Assembly (NCBI RefSeq): GCF_003990915.1
Contig: NZ_BHXQ01000005.1
Location: forward strand, 62,001 to 126,000
Direction: 5' to 3'
Length of the DNA: 64,000 nucleotides
DNA from: Chryseotalea sanaruensis
GTDB lineage: Bacteria; Bacteroidota; Bacteroidia; Cytophagales; Cyclobacteriaceae
Both the position numbers and the translations under genes were made by a program. Under the pieces are notes generated by a model. That model made no database searches. It was not told the DNA's origin and worked only from the letters and a program-made list of their open reading frames with translations. This document shows positions 35,993 to 44,753 of the stretch, piece after piece. Each line of letters opens with the position of its first letter. Within the stretch, counting starts at the first letter, position 1.

Positions 35993-36092
35993 TTATACCT
36001 TATGAGGTATAAATATAGTGATTATCTATAATTTATACCTTATAAGGTATAATTGTAATAAATATAAGATAATTATACCTTAAAGGGTATAA
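35993..36092. promoter_or_regulatory. Three palindromic operators at 40-bp spacing (hipBST control region)
   Basis: Three 20-bp sites have the form TTATACCT-N4-AGGTATAA, at 35993-36012, 36033-36052 (a perfect palindrome) and 36073-36092 (one mismatch, GGGTATAA). Start-to-start distances are exactly 40 and 40 bp, close to four helical turns, so bound dimers would lie on one DNA face. The sites fill nearly the whole 103-bp gap between hipB and mazG. A TATATTTA on the - strand (36010-36017), one base off the -7 consensus, overlaps the first site. The natural ligand is HipB, alone or in complex with HipS/HipT. Confidence 0.9.
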
Positions 36093-36094
36093 TT

Positions 36095-36907
36095 TTATAA
36101 TTTTTTTGCCCTATTCCAGTACTCATCCATCTCATCCAAAGTCATTTCCCCCATTTTCTTACCGTCTTTGGCGGATTCTGTTTCCAGATACTGAAAGCGC
36201 TTAATGAATTTTTTATTAGTACGCTCCAATGCTTCCTCAGGGTCAATGTCAATAAAGCGTGCGTAGTTAACTAGGGAAAACAGTAAATCGCCAAACTCAG
36301 CCATAGCTTTTTCTTTGTTGATGGTTTCATTGGCAGCAGCATTAAATTCTTGCTTAAACTCCTGCATTTCCTCTTCAACCTTCTCCCACACTTGCTCTTT
36401 TTTCTCCCAATCAAAGCCCACCCCCCTGGCTTTGTCTTGTATACGAATGGCTTTTACCAATGCAGGTAGTGATTTAGGTACGCCCTCCAGCACAGATTTA
36501 TTGCCACTTTTCAATTTAATTTTTTCCCAGTTGGCTTTTACAGTCGCCTCATCGTTGGCTATTACATCGCTGTAAATGTGCGGATGGCGCTCAATGAGTT
36601 TGTCACAAATGCTGTTAAGTACATCAGCTATATCAAACTTATTTTGCTCAGAGGCAATGCGCGCGTAAAACACATTGTGTAGCATTAAATCACCCAGTTC
36701 TTTTTTTACTTCAGTCAGGTCTCCTTCAAGAATGGCGTCTGAAAGTTCGTAGGTTTCCTCTATGGTTAAATGCCTTAGACTTTCTAGTGTTTGCTTCTTG
36801 TCCCAGGGGCAGTTTTCACGTAGCTCATTCATGACGGTGAGCAGGCGATCAAAAGCCTTAAGTTTTTCTTCGCGATTGATGTCTGGAGCTGAATAAGGTT
36901 TTTTCAT
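36095..36907 (-). CDS. mazG: Nucleoside triphosphate pyrophosphohydrolase MazG
   Basis: MazG hydrolyses NTPs to NMP and pyrophosphate and cleans the nucleotide pool. The 270-aa length and two-domain layout are typical. The catalytic pattern EETYELSDAI...EVKKELGDLMLH supplies the ExxE and ExxD metal ligands (about residues 51-80). A second MazG-like repeat has EFGDLLFSLVNYAR near 205. The stop lies 2 nt from the last hip operator. Both run on the - strand, so mazG is upstream of the hip operon and read-through is possible. A link to the toxin is not shown. Confidence 0.95.
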   Translation of the reverse strand: MKKPYSAPDINREEKLKAFDRLLTVMNELRENCPWDKKQTLESLRHLTIEETYELSDAILEGDLTEVKKELGDLMLHNVFYARIASEQNKFDIADVLNSICDKLIERHPHIYSDVIANDEATVKANWEKIKLKSGNKSVLEGVPKSLPALVKAIRIQDKARGVGFDWEKKEQVWEKVEEEMQEFKQEFNAAANETINKEKAMAEFGDLLFSLVNYARFIDIDPEEALERTNKKFIKRFQYLETESAKDGKKMGEMTLDEMDEYWNRAKKL

Positions 36908-36921
36908 AATAGATAAACTAA

Positions 36922-36948
36922 TTGAATAAGGCTTTGGTTGTATCTTTG
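36922..36948 (+). promoter_or_regulatory. Candidate promoter of the small membrane-protein gene
   Basis: TATCTTTG at 36941-36948 is a perfect -7 TAnnTTTG element. A TTG at 36922-36924 lies 16 nt upstream, slightly short of the usual spacing but acceptable. The ATG of the small membrane protein is 47 nt downstream. This is one of the better promoter matches in the window. The gap also carries the start of mazG on the other strand. Confidence 0.5.
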
Positions 36949-36995
36949 CAACAGCTGTAAAATTCGTTATTCAAGTTTCGTAAACCGCTATTATC

Positions 36996-37226
36996 ATGAC
37001 TGTTTTTCTGCTTACACTTGGAGTTTTTGCACTCTTTTTCGCATTAATGTCGGTGCGATTGATTTTTTTGAAGAATGGCGAGTTTCGCGGAACCTGTGCT
37101 TCGCAAAGCCCTTGGTTAAATAAAGAGGGTGTACAATGCGGATTTTGTGGTAAAACCGTTAATGAGGGCGATGCCTGTGCCAGCCCTTCGGGCCCTCCTG
37201 TAGAGATGCCCAAGATCGGGAAGTAG
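36996..37226 (+). CDS. Small conserved membrane protein with four cysteines
   Basis: A 76-aa protein with one N-terminal transmembrane helix (residues 2-26, VFLLTLGVFALFFALMSVRL) and a short tail holding C34, C48, C51 and C61, including a CGFC pair. The pattern KNGEFRGTCAS...CGFCGK recurs in small Bacteroidota membrane proteins of unknown role, often near redox genes. The cysteines could bind a metal or form disulfides. It lies alone between mazG and glmM with its own candidate promoter. I do not assign a function. Confidence 0.75.
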   Translation: MTVFLLTLGVFALFFALMSVRLIFLKNGEFRGTCASQSPWLNKEGVQCGFCGKTVNEGDACASPSGPPVEMPKIGK

Positions 37227-37407
37227 TATTTTCTTTGAGCCTAGAGCGTTCAAAATCGACAATGAGCAATGGATAATATTTGTATTCCCGGGAACTGTAA
37301 GTTTGTCAATTGAACCTTGTCAACTACTCTTACTATATCAATTCTAAATACTACATTCTAACTCCTATATTCTTTTTACTTTTACACACATTTTTAACTG
37401 ACTTTCT

Positions 37408-38796
37408 GTGACGCTCATCAAATCGATTTCCGGTATCAGGGGTACCATTGGTGGTAAACCTGGTGACAATTTAACACCTATTGACGCAGTAAAATTTGCA
37501 GCTGCTTTTGGCACCTGGGTAAAATCGCGCAATGGTAAAAAAGTAGTCATTGGTCGCGATGCACGTATTTCCGGTGAGATGATCAGTACTTTGGTAACGT
37601 CCACCCTGCAAGGTTTAGGGTTAGATGTTATCGATCTTGGATTATCAACAACACCAACGGTAGAGATTGCAGTGCCGTTAGAGAAAGCAGGTGGTGGAAT
37701 TATTTTAACAGCCAGTCACAATCCCGCTCAGTGGAATGCTTTAAAATTATTGAATGAAAATGGTGAATTTATATCAGGTGATGATGGAGCGGAAGTATTG
37801 AAACTGGCAGAACAGGAAGCCTTTGATTTTGCAGAAGTAACCAAGCTTGGGAAATACACACAGAACGACACCTACATCAAAAAACACATTGCTCTGATTT
37901 TGAAAAATAAATTAGTAGATGTTAAGGCCATTCAAAATGCAAAATTTAAAATAGCGGTTGATGCTGTTAACTCAACTGGTGGCATTGCAGTACCATTATT
38001 ATTGAAAGCCTTAGGTGTAAAGAAGATTGTAGGTATGTATACCGAACCCAATGGTAAATTCCCACACAACCCAGAACCCCTTCCTGAAAACATAAAAGCA
38101 ATTTGTAAAAAAGTAAAAGCTGAGAAATGTCACTTAGGTATTATTGTTGATCCGGACGTAGACCGTCTGGCTTTGGTGCAGGAAGATGGAAAACCGTTTG
38201 GCGAAGAATACACCCTGGTAGCAGTGGCTGACTATATATTAAGCAAACGTAAAGGCAATACAGTTTCTAATTTATCTTCTACGCGTGCTTTGCGCGATGT
38301 GACTGAAAAACGTGGAGGCACTTACAAAGCTGCTGCTGTGGGAGAAGTAAACGTGGTAACAGCCATGAAGGAAACCAAAGCAGTGATTGGTGGTGAAGGT
38401 AATGGCGGGGTAATTTTTGGGGAGCTTCATTATGGAAGAGATGCCTTGATGGGTATTGCTTTATTCTTAACACATTTGGCTAAGTCAAAGATGAAGGCTT
38501 CCGAACTTCGCAAGACGTATCCGGCCTACTTTATTTCTAAAAATAAAATTGAGTTAACACCTCAAATTAATGTAGATAAAGTACTGGAAGAGGTGAAGAA
38601 AAAATACGCTACTGAAAAAGTGAATACCATTGACGGTGTTAAAATTGATTTTGAAGCGGAGAAAGAATGGGTGCACTTGCGCAAGAGTAATACCGAACCT
38701 ATTATTCGCATTTATGCAGAATCGCAGAATGAGAAAAAGGCAGATGCTTTAGCACAACGTATTATTGACGATATTAAGCGTATCGCCAATTTATAA
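37408..38796 (+). CDS. glmM: Phosphoglucosamine mutase (phosphohexomutase family)
   Basis: A 462-aa alpha-D-phosphohexomutase that likely converts glucosamine-6-phosphate to the 1-phosphate for UDP-GlcNAc, the precursor of peptidoglycan and of the Wbp pathway here. The start is GTG 37408 (MTLIKSISGIRGTIGG). The phosphoserine loop is TASHNPAQWNALK, the metal loop DPDVDRLALV, the sugar loop GEGNGGVIF, and the C-terminal phosphate loop RKSNTEPIIRIYAES. A phosphomannomutase activity cannot be excluded. The upstream 181-nt gap has a TACTTTTA (37377-37384), a near -7 match. Confidence 0.9.
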   Translation: MTLIKSISGIRGTIGGKPGDNLTPIDAVKFAAAFGTWVKSRNGKKVVIGRDARISGEMISTLVTSTLQGLGLDVIDLGLSTTPTVEIAVPLEKAGGGIILTASHNPAQWNALKLLNENGEFISGDDGAEVLKLAEQEAFDFAEVTKLGKYTQNDTYIKKHIALILKNKLVDVKAIQNAKFKIAVDAVNSTGGIAVPLLLKALGVKKIVGMYTEPNGKFPHNPEPLPENIKAICKKVKAEKCHLGIIVDPDVDRLALVQEDGKPFGEEYTLVAVADYILSKRKGNTVSNLSSTRALRDVTEKRGGTYKAAAVGEVNVVTAMKETKAVIGGEGNGGVIFGELHYGRDALMGIALFLTHLAKSKMKASELRKTYPAYFISKNKIELTPQINVDKVLEEVKKKYATEKVNTIDGVKIDFEAEKEWVHLRKSNTEPIIRIYAESQNEKKADALAQRIIDDIKRIANL

Positions 38797-38819
38797 TTTG
38801 AAATATTGATTTTTAGAAC

Positions 38820-39959
38820 ATGAGAATATATCTCGACAACGCTGCAACTACCGCCCTCGATCCTGAAGTATTTGAGGCCATGAAGCCTTTTATGCTGGAG
38901 GATTTCGGTAATCCGTCATCCACACATGCTCACGGCAGAAAAGTAAGAGCCGCGATTGAATCGAGCCGAAAGAAAATTGCAGAGCTTTTGAATTGCACGC
39001 CTGGCGAAATCATCTTCACCTCTGGAGGCACTGAAGCAGACAATGCTTTAATTGTAAGTGGTGCACAAACGTATGGCATCAAACACGCTATCTCTACTCC
39101 TATAGAACACCACGCAGTTACGCATACGTTAGAAATTTTAGCTAAGAAGGGAATCGTTCAGTTACACCATGTGCAGTTAGATGAAAAGGGTCACGTAGAC
39201 CTTGCACATCTGGAAGAACTATTGAAACAACATCCGAAGCCCTTGATCTCGCTTATGCATGCCAATAATGAAATTGGTAATCTCCTTGACTTGAAGCGTG
39301 TAGGCGAAATGGCAAAGGAGTACAAAGCTTTCTTCCATTCTGATACCGTGCAAACCATGGGGCATTATGCACACAATATGAAAGAGTTGCATGTTTGTGG
39401 CCTGACTGCTGCTGCTCATAAGTTTCATGGCCCAAAAGGCGTAGGCTTCATGTATATTCAGAAGGATCATAAGATCGAACAGTTTATCCATGGCGGTGCT
39501 CAAGAGCGCAATATGCGTGGAGGTACGGAAAATGTTTATGGCATAATCGGTATCGCGAAGGCATTGGAAATAGCTTACCGTGAAATGCACGAGCACCAAC
39601 AGTACATTACAAAACTGAAGTCGCGCATGATTGAAAAATTGAAGGCGAATATTCCTGGCGTATTATTTAATGGTGACTCAGATAATCTGAATAAGAGTTT
39701 ATACACTGTATTGAACGTGAGCCTACCAGAATCAGATGAAAATGATATGCTGCTTTTCAATCTAGATCTGCAGGGTATTTCAGCTTCAGGAGGCAGTGCC
39801 TGTTCAAGCGGTGCCACAACAGGCTCCCATGTTTTGGGGGCTCTTTATCCAAATTCAAAGCGCGCTGCCATTCGTTTCTCTTTTAGTAAATTCAATACAG
39901 AAGAGCATATTGACACAGCTGTTGAAAAGCTCGCGTCATTCATTAACGTAGCCGTGTAA
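38820..39959 (+). CDS. Cysteine desulfurase (IscS/NifS type)
   Basis: This PLP enzyme takes sulfur from cysteine for iron-sulfur clusters or tRNA thiolation. The start MRIYLDNAATTALDPEVFEAM is classical. TSGGTEADNALI binds PLP, the lysine is in TAAAHKFHGPKGVGF, and the sulfur-carrying cysteine is in GGSACSSGA (about residue 328). At 379 aa it belongs to the IscS/NifS class and not to SufS. No iscU or other cluster genes are adjacent. It lies 23 nt after glmM. Confidence 0.95.
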   Translation: MRIYLDNAATTALDPEVFEAMKPFMLEDFGNPSSTHAHGRKVRAAIESSRKKIAELLNCTPGEIIFTSGGTEADNALIVSGAQTYGIKHAISTPIEHHAVTHTLEILAKKGIVQLHHVQLDEKGHVDLAHLEELLKQHPKPLISLMHANNEIGNLLDLKRVGEMAKEYKAFFHSDTVQTMGHYAHNMKELHVCGLTAAAHKFHGPKGVGFMYIQKDHKIEQFIHGGAQERNMRGGTENVYGIIGIAKALEIAYREMHEHQQYITKLKSRMIEKLKANIPGVLFNGDSDNLNKSLYTVLNVSLPESDENDMLLFNLDLQGISASGGSACSSGATTGSHVLGALYPNSKRAAIRFSFSKFNTEEHIDTAVEKLASFINVAV

Positions 39960-40089
39960 AACGTCCGCATTCGGGCGAAGATGTTCGGAAGTGGAGCAAC
40001 AGCCCATATAAAAGAATTCATTTTTTACGATTTTCGCCTCTATACCAACTTGGATAGTATTGGCGCTATTCTTGACTATTGACAAAGAA

Positions 40090-40097
40090 TAAATTTG
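40090..40097 (+). promoter_or_regulatory. Candidate -7 element before the FtsX/MacB permease
   Basis: TAAATTTG at 40090-40097 is a perfect TAnnTTTG match, 7 nt before the ATG at 40105. The nearest TTG (40072-40074) is 15 nt upstream, shorter than usual. A message from here would be nearly leaderless. The rest of the 145-nt gap after the desulfurase shows no other clear signal. Confidence 0.35.
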
Positions 40098-40104
40098 CTA
40101 ACCT

Positions 40105-42456
40105 ATGTTTCGAAACTACCTATTTGTTGCTTTCAGAAATTTTTTACGACAAGGATTTTTCTCTTTCCTAAATGTAGGTGGTTTGGCTGCTGGTTTGGCA
40201 TGTACATTCTTAATCTATCTGTGGGTAATGGACGAGCTGAATAAGGATAAATTTCACACAGAGGTTGATCGAGTTTACCATGTAGCAACAAACATATATA
40301 ATTCAGAGGGTACTATCACCTGGCAAGACACACCAGGTCCACTTGCCGAAGAAATCCGAAATAATATTCCTGAAGTAGAACACGTTGCACATCTAGCAAA
40401 TGATGGTCCGCGTCTTATCCAATATAATGACACAAATTTTTTACCAGCAGGTTACTTTACAGACCCATCATTTTTTCAGATCTTCAGCTTTAGCGTACTG
40501 AAGGGCAATAAATCCAATCCATTGCCAAACCCAAGTTCTATTGTGCTTACAGCAAGCTTAGCAAGAAAAATTTTTGGTGATGTAGATCCTATAGGCAAAT
40601 CATTAAAATTACGCTCTGAAAATGATGTTGTAGTAACAGCTGTCATAGATGATATAACTGATCAGTCTAGCTTGACTTTTGATTTCGTGGCTCATTTTGA
40701 CATACATAAAAAATATAGAGAACAACAATGGGGGAATAGTGATTACAACACTTTCATTAAGTTCAAAGATGGCTTTAACGCATCAGAAGCACAAACAAAG
40801 ATCAATAAACACATTGCCAAAGTTTTAGCTTTAACTGAAGAAGAGCAGGCCCGGTTTAAGTACTACCTTCAGCCTTTTGCAGATCGTTATTTATACTCCT
40901 CTTTCGAAAATGGATTTCCTGTAAGTGGCAGAATAAAATACGTAAAAATATTTACGGTGGTAGCTATTTTCATCTTATTGATTGCTTGTGTAAACTTCAT
41001 GAACATGGCAACTGCCCGAGCTGTTGTACGCCATAAAGAAATTGGTGTGCGCAAAGTAATTGGAGCACAGCGGTGGACGCTAATGTTTCAATTCCTGATT
41101 GAGTCAATAATGGTCTCTGCGCTTGCCATGCTTGCAGCTTTGTTTCTGGTAGAAATACTATTACCTTTTTTTAACACACTAGTGGTTAAGAAACTTACGA
41201 TTCACTATACTCAATGGGATTTCCTGCTTCCAATTCTTGGTATAATACTGACAACAGGAATCCTGGCGGGATTATACCCTGCGTTTATACTATCGAGGGT
41301 AAATCCGGTGCGTGTATTAAAAGGAGTTTCGGGCTCTGCTTCACAAGGATTAATACTAAGAAGGGCACTTGTAGTATTTCAATTTGTTATTTCTGTGGTG
41401 TTAATAGTTAGTTCACTTGTTGTATACAAACAAATAGATTTTATACAATCGAAAGATTTAGGATATGACAGAGAGAATGTTTTAGTAATACCCGCCAGAG
41501 GTGTCCGCAATTATGATTTGTTTAAAAACCAGCTCAGTACAATCTCTGGTATCACGCATATAAGTACAGCCGGAGAAAGTATTATTCAGATTAATAACCA
41601 GAACGATTCATTTTGGTGGGAAGGTAAAGAGGAGAATAGAGAATTGTATGTTCGGACGCTTACAGTAGGCTATGACTTCGTTGAAACAATGGGCTTTACC
41701 TTACTTGAGGGCAGATCATTTTCTGAAGCATTGAACGATACAACCAATGTTATTATTAATCAAAAAATGGCTGCTCTTATGGGTGCTAAAAACCCTGTTG
41801 GACTTAGTACAATACAATGGGGCTTGAAAGGAAAAATAATAGGTGTTGTAGGAGACTTTCACAGCCGCTCCCTCACTGAGGATATGGAACCGATCATTTT
41901 ATTGTGTTATCCCAACTGGACCAGCAGATTTTATGTACGCATACAACCTGACAAAACAAATGAAGCATTAGCCGGGATTGAAAACATCTGGAAGAAGACC
42001 AGCCCCGCATATCCTTTCGAATATACTTTTTTGGATAGTCATTATGAACGACTTTACAGAGAGGAGCAGGTAATTGGTAAGTTGGCCTTAGGCTTCACTT
42101 TCATGGCAGTACTTATTTCAGGGCTTGGCTTATTGGGACTGGCGGCTTATTCAACAGAACGAAGAAAGAAAGAAATCAGTGTTCGTAAAGTTCTGGGCGC
42201 TACTGTATCAAGCTTGATTACTTTGATAAGTAAAGAGTTTCTGCTACTGGCTCTTACAGCACTGTGTATTGGATGCCCGTTAGCATACTATTTTATGACC
42301 ATGTTCCTGCAGGGATATGCCTACCACACAACTATGGGTTATCTGGTATTTATCTTAACAGGAGGCGGACTATTGACTTTAACGCTATTAATTATTCTCT
42401 TCCAGGTAACACGATCAGCTGTTGCTAATCCAACCAATAACCTGCGAAGCGAATAA
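40105..42456 (+). CDS. ABC transporter permease, MacB/FtsX-like with two FtsX domains
   Basis: A 783-aa inner-membrane protein with an N-terminal helix (GGLAAGLACTFLIYLWV), a periplasmic MacB-type domain (about 45-270) and two FtsX blocks. The first block has ACVNFMNMATARAVVRHKEIGVRKVIGA and the second GLAAYSTERRKKEISVRKVLGAT, each with its repeated helices. This long form is widespread in Bacteroidota. It lacks its own ATPase, and no ATPase gene is adjacent. It may act in efflux or mechanotransmission; the substrate is unknown. It ends directly against the convergent CoA-transferase gene with zero spacing. Confidence 0.93.
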   Translation: MFRNYLFVAFRNFLRQGFFSFLNVGGLAAGLACTFLIYLWVMDELNKDKFHTEVDRVYHVATNIYNSEGTITWQDTPGPLAEEIRNNIPEVEHVAHLANDGPRLIQYNDTNFLPAGYFTDPSFFQIFSFSVLKGNKSNPLPNPSSIVLTASLARKIFGDVDPIGKSLKLRSENDVVVTAVIDDITDQSSLTFDFVAHFDIHKKYREQQWGNSDYNTFIKFKDGFNASEAQTKINKHIAKVLALTEEEQARFKYYLQPFADRYLYSSFENGFPVSGRIKYVKIFTVVAIFILLIACVNFMNMATARAVVRHKEIGVRKVIGAQRWTLMFQFLIESIMVSALAMLAALFLVEILLPFFNTLVVKKLTIHYTQWDFLLPILGIILTTGILAGLYPAFILSRVNPVRVLKGVSGSASQGLILRRALVVFQFVISVVLIVSSLVVYKQIDFIQSKDLGYDRENVLVIPARGVRNYDLFKNQLSTISGITHISTAGESIIQINNQNDSFWWEGKEENRELYVRTLTVGYDFVETMGFTLLEGRSFSEALNDTTNVIINQKMAALMGAKNPVGLSTIQWGLKGKIIGVVGDFHSRSLTEDMEPIILLCYPNWTSRFYVRIQPDKTNEALAGIENIWKKTSPAYPFEYTFLDSHYERLYREEQVIGKLALGFTFMAVLISGLGLLGLAAYSTERRKKEISVRKVLGATVSSLITLISKEFLLLALTALCIGCPLAYYFMTMFLQGYAYHTTMGYLVFILTGGGLLTLTLLIILFQVTRSAVANPTNNLRSE

Positions 42457-43758
42457 TCAACTCACACGGTATTGGTTACTACCAAAGCGAGCAATAATTT
42501 CTTTCTCTAGCATTTCCTGATTAGCAGGATGGGCAATCTTCATCAACTCCAGTGCACGTTGATGAAGATTTTTTCCATATAAATAAGCAACGCCATATTC
42601 TGTTACAACATAATGGACGTGAGCTCTTGTTGAAACTACGCCTGCACCTGTTTTTAGATGAGGAACAATTTTAGATTCACCTTTTTTGGTAGCAGAACAT
42701 AGTGCAATAATCGGTTTACCATTTTCAGATAATGAAGCGCCACGAATAAAATCCATTTGTCCGCCTACACCAGAGAATTGGTAAGTACCAATTGAGTCTG
42801 CACAAACTTGCCCCGTTAAATCTATTTCAATAGCACTGTTGATGGCCACTACATTTGGGTTGGCACGTATAACACGCGTATCGTTTACGTAGTCAGCTTC
42901 TAAAAAGGCAAAACTTGGGTTATCATCTATAAAGTGATAAAGCTTATCAGTACCAATGGCAAATGCTGCTACAGTTTTTCCTCTGTGTTTCTTTTTATAA
43001 GCGTTTGTAATAACACCAGATTTAACAAGATCAATAACACCATCTGAAAACATTTCAGTATGTATTCCAATATCTTTGCAATGTGTTAACGATTGTAATA
43101 CTGCATCAGGAATGGCGCCTATGCCTAGTTGTAATGTAGAACGATCATCCACTAATTCTGCAATCTTAGTTCCGATAATTTTTTCGGATTCAGCTATACG
43201 ATCGCTGTACCTGACCTGCGGCAGTACATCATTACACTCCACCATAGCGGCAAACTGATTGATATGAACAATTCCATCGCCCAAAGTCCTTGGCATATTA
43301 GGATTTATCTGTGCGATAATTTTTTTCGCGTGTTTAACTGCAGATTTGGCAACGTCTACTGAGGTACCCAATGAGCAATAGCCATGCTTGTCGGGTAGCG
43401 ATACGTGTATCATCGCCACATCAATTGGTAGAATACCTTTTTCAAAGAGTTTTGAGATCTCACTCAAAAAAATCGGGATGTATTCCCCATTTTCCCCATT
43501 CACAGCTCCACGAATATTCTCAGAAACAAAAAGTGAATTGAAGTAAAAGCGGTCTTTAAACTGAGGTTTGGCAATTTCCAGTTCGCCAAGCGTGCTCACT
43601 GCAATAATTTCGACTTGTCTTAAATGATCGCAATTTAAAGCAAGTGCTTTTAACAAGCATTGTGGTGTAGCAGCACTGCCATGCACAAACACACGGTCGC
43701 CAGATTGAATATGTTTTACAGCTTCGGCTGCAGAGACGTAAGGAAGTGTGTTATTCAT
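42457..43758 (-). CDS. Acetyl-CoA hydrolase/transferase family CoA-transferase
   Basis: A 433-aa protein of the 4-hydroxybutyrate CoA-transferase/acetyl-CoA hydrolase family. N-terminal domain: DRVFVHGSAATPQCLLKAL. C-terminal domain: LGIGAIPDAVLQSL, INSAIEIDLTGQVCADSIG (probably carrying the catalytic Glu), FSGVGGQMDFIRGA and VVTEYGVAYLYGKNL. It moves CoA between acetyl-CoA and a short acid. I chose the ATG at 43758 over an upstream in-frame start at 43794. TATCTTTC (43777-43784, - strand) is one base off the -7 consensus. The enzyme could work with hbd at 24326, but the genes are not linked. Confidence 0.9.
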   Translation of the reverse strand: MNNTLPYVSAAEAVKHIQSGDRVFVHGSAATPQCLLKALALNCDHLRQVEIIAVSTLGELEIAKPQFKDRFYFNSLFVSENIRGAVNGENGEYIPIFLSEISKLFEKGILPIDVAMIHVSLPDKHGYCSLGTSVDVAKSAVKHAKKIIAQINPNMPRTLGDGIVHINQFAAMVECNDVLPQVRYSDRIAESEKIIGTKIAELVDDRSTLQLGIGAIPDAVLQSLTHCKDIGIHTEMFSDGVIDLVKSGVITNAYKKKHRGKTVAAFAIGTDKLYHFIDDNPSFAFLEADYVNDTRVIRANPNVVAINSAIEIDLTGQVCADSIGTYQFSGVGGQMDFIRGASLSENGKPIIALCSATKKGESKIVPHLKTGAGVVSTRAHVHYVVTEYGVAYLYGKNLHQRALELMKIAHPANQEMLEKEIIARFGSNQYRVS

Positions 43759-43891
43759 AGTTTTCAATTTACGCACGAAAGATAACGGCAACAATTAAAT
43801 GTTAAGCTTGACTTTAATCAGTCACAGACATGCTTTAAAACAAGCAATCGATTGTGTAGCGCAATTTGTTACTGAAATTGTATTTTTAAGC

Positions 43892-44686
43892 ATGCAATCA
43901 ACAACTTCAGTCTCTTTTGTAGGTTCTGGTAATCTGGCCTGGCATTTGGCTCCCGCTTTAGATAACGCAGGTTACACTGTACGCGAAGTATATAGCCGAT
44001 CTAAAAAGAATGCTTTAGCCTTGGTAAACAAATTGTATCAGGCAGAGGTAAAAGATGACCTTGACTTTTCTGATAGCGAAGCCAGTATTTTTATTTTGGC
44101 CGTAACCGATGATGCATTACCTGAAGTATTGCAGCAAATTGTCCTGCCGGATAATGCCATTCTAGTGCACACCTCAGGTAGTCAGCCCTTACTTATCTTG
44201 TCGACTGCCGCTACCTTGAACACTGGCGTGTTTTATCCACTGCAAACCTTCACTAAACAAAAAAAGGTCGACTTTTCAGAAATACCATTGTTCATCGAAT
44301 GTATGAACCTTGAGGTGGAGAAAATTCTTTTAAAAATGGCTAAGGCTATCAGTAAAAAAGTATTGGCTATTGATTCATCGAAAAGAATGGCGCTGCACGT
44401 ATCGGCAGTTTTCGCTTCTAATTTCACAAACCACATGCTCACCATTTCAAAATCAATAATGGATATAAGTGCGCTTCCTTATGAGTGGCTAAAGCCTTTG
44501 ATTAGCGAAACTATTAATAAATCATTTGCATTAGGACCAGAAGCTGCCCAAACAGGGCCGGCAGTACGTGGAGATCTGGAAACCCTCGACCGACACATGG
44601 CTTTACTCCAAGAAGATGAAGAAATTGCTGAATTGTATCAGCTTATTAGTCAGCATATTATAGACAGCCACGATCCGGAGGATTGA
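43892..44686 (+). CDS. Rossmann-like and DUF2520 domain protein
   Basis: A 264-aa protein resembling NADP-binding ketopantoate/pyrroline-5-carboxylate reductases. The N-terminal loop is FVGSGNLAWHLAPAL, then SGSQPLL and GVFYPLQTFTK, which is typical of DUF2520 proteins. The C-terminal helical DUF2520 part has HVSAVFASNFTNHML, GPAVRGDLETLDRHMALL and so on. The family is conserved in Bacteroidota, with unknown substrate. The ATG at 43892 is chosen over an upstream start at 43799 because the Rossmann strand begins right after it. It is divergent from the CoA-transferase. Confidence 0.87.
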   Translation: MQSTTSVSFVGSGNLAWHLAPALDNAGYTVREVYSRSKKNALALVNKLYQAEVKDDLDFSDSEASIFILAVTDDALPEVLQQIVLPDNAILVHTSGSQPLLILSTAATLNTGVFYPLQTFTKQKKVDFSEIPLFIECMNLEVEKILLKMAKAISKKVLAIDSSKRMALHVSAVFASNFTNHMLTISKSIMDISALPYEWLKPLISETINKSFALGPEAAQTGPAVRGDLETLDRHMALLQEDEEIAELYQLISQHIIDSHDPED

Positions 44687-44690
44687 TTTT

Positions 44691-44727
44691 AAATAAATAT
44701 TTATTGATAATCAATAAATATTTATTT
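44691..44727. promoter_or_regulatory. Tandem AT-only palindromes upstream of DUF2975/YozG operon
   Basis: A perfect 18-bp inverted repeat with a 1-nt spacer (44691-44708 and 44710-44727). Each arm contains its own 14-bp palindrome AATAAATATTTATT, at 44692-44705 and 44713-44726, centred 21 bp apart (two helical turns). It ends 26 nt before the first DUF2975 gene. An operator for the YozG-like regulator of this operon is the simplest reading. It lacks a GC stem, so a terminator for DUF2520 is less likely. Confidence 0.7.
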
Positions 44728-44753
44728 TAATTCGTGTCATAATTTTTTGTGAT

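Noticed and set aside
44691..44727. Terminator of the DUF2520 gene
   Set aside because: The stem is almost all A/T with two internal palindromes, more like tandem operator sites than a terminator.
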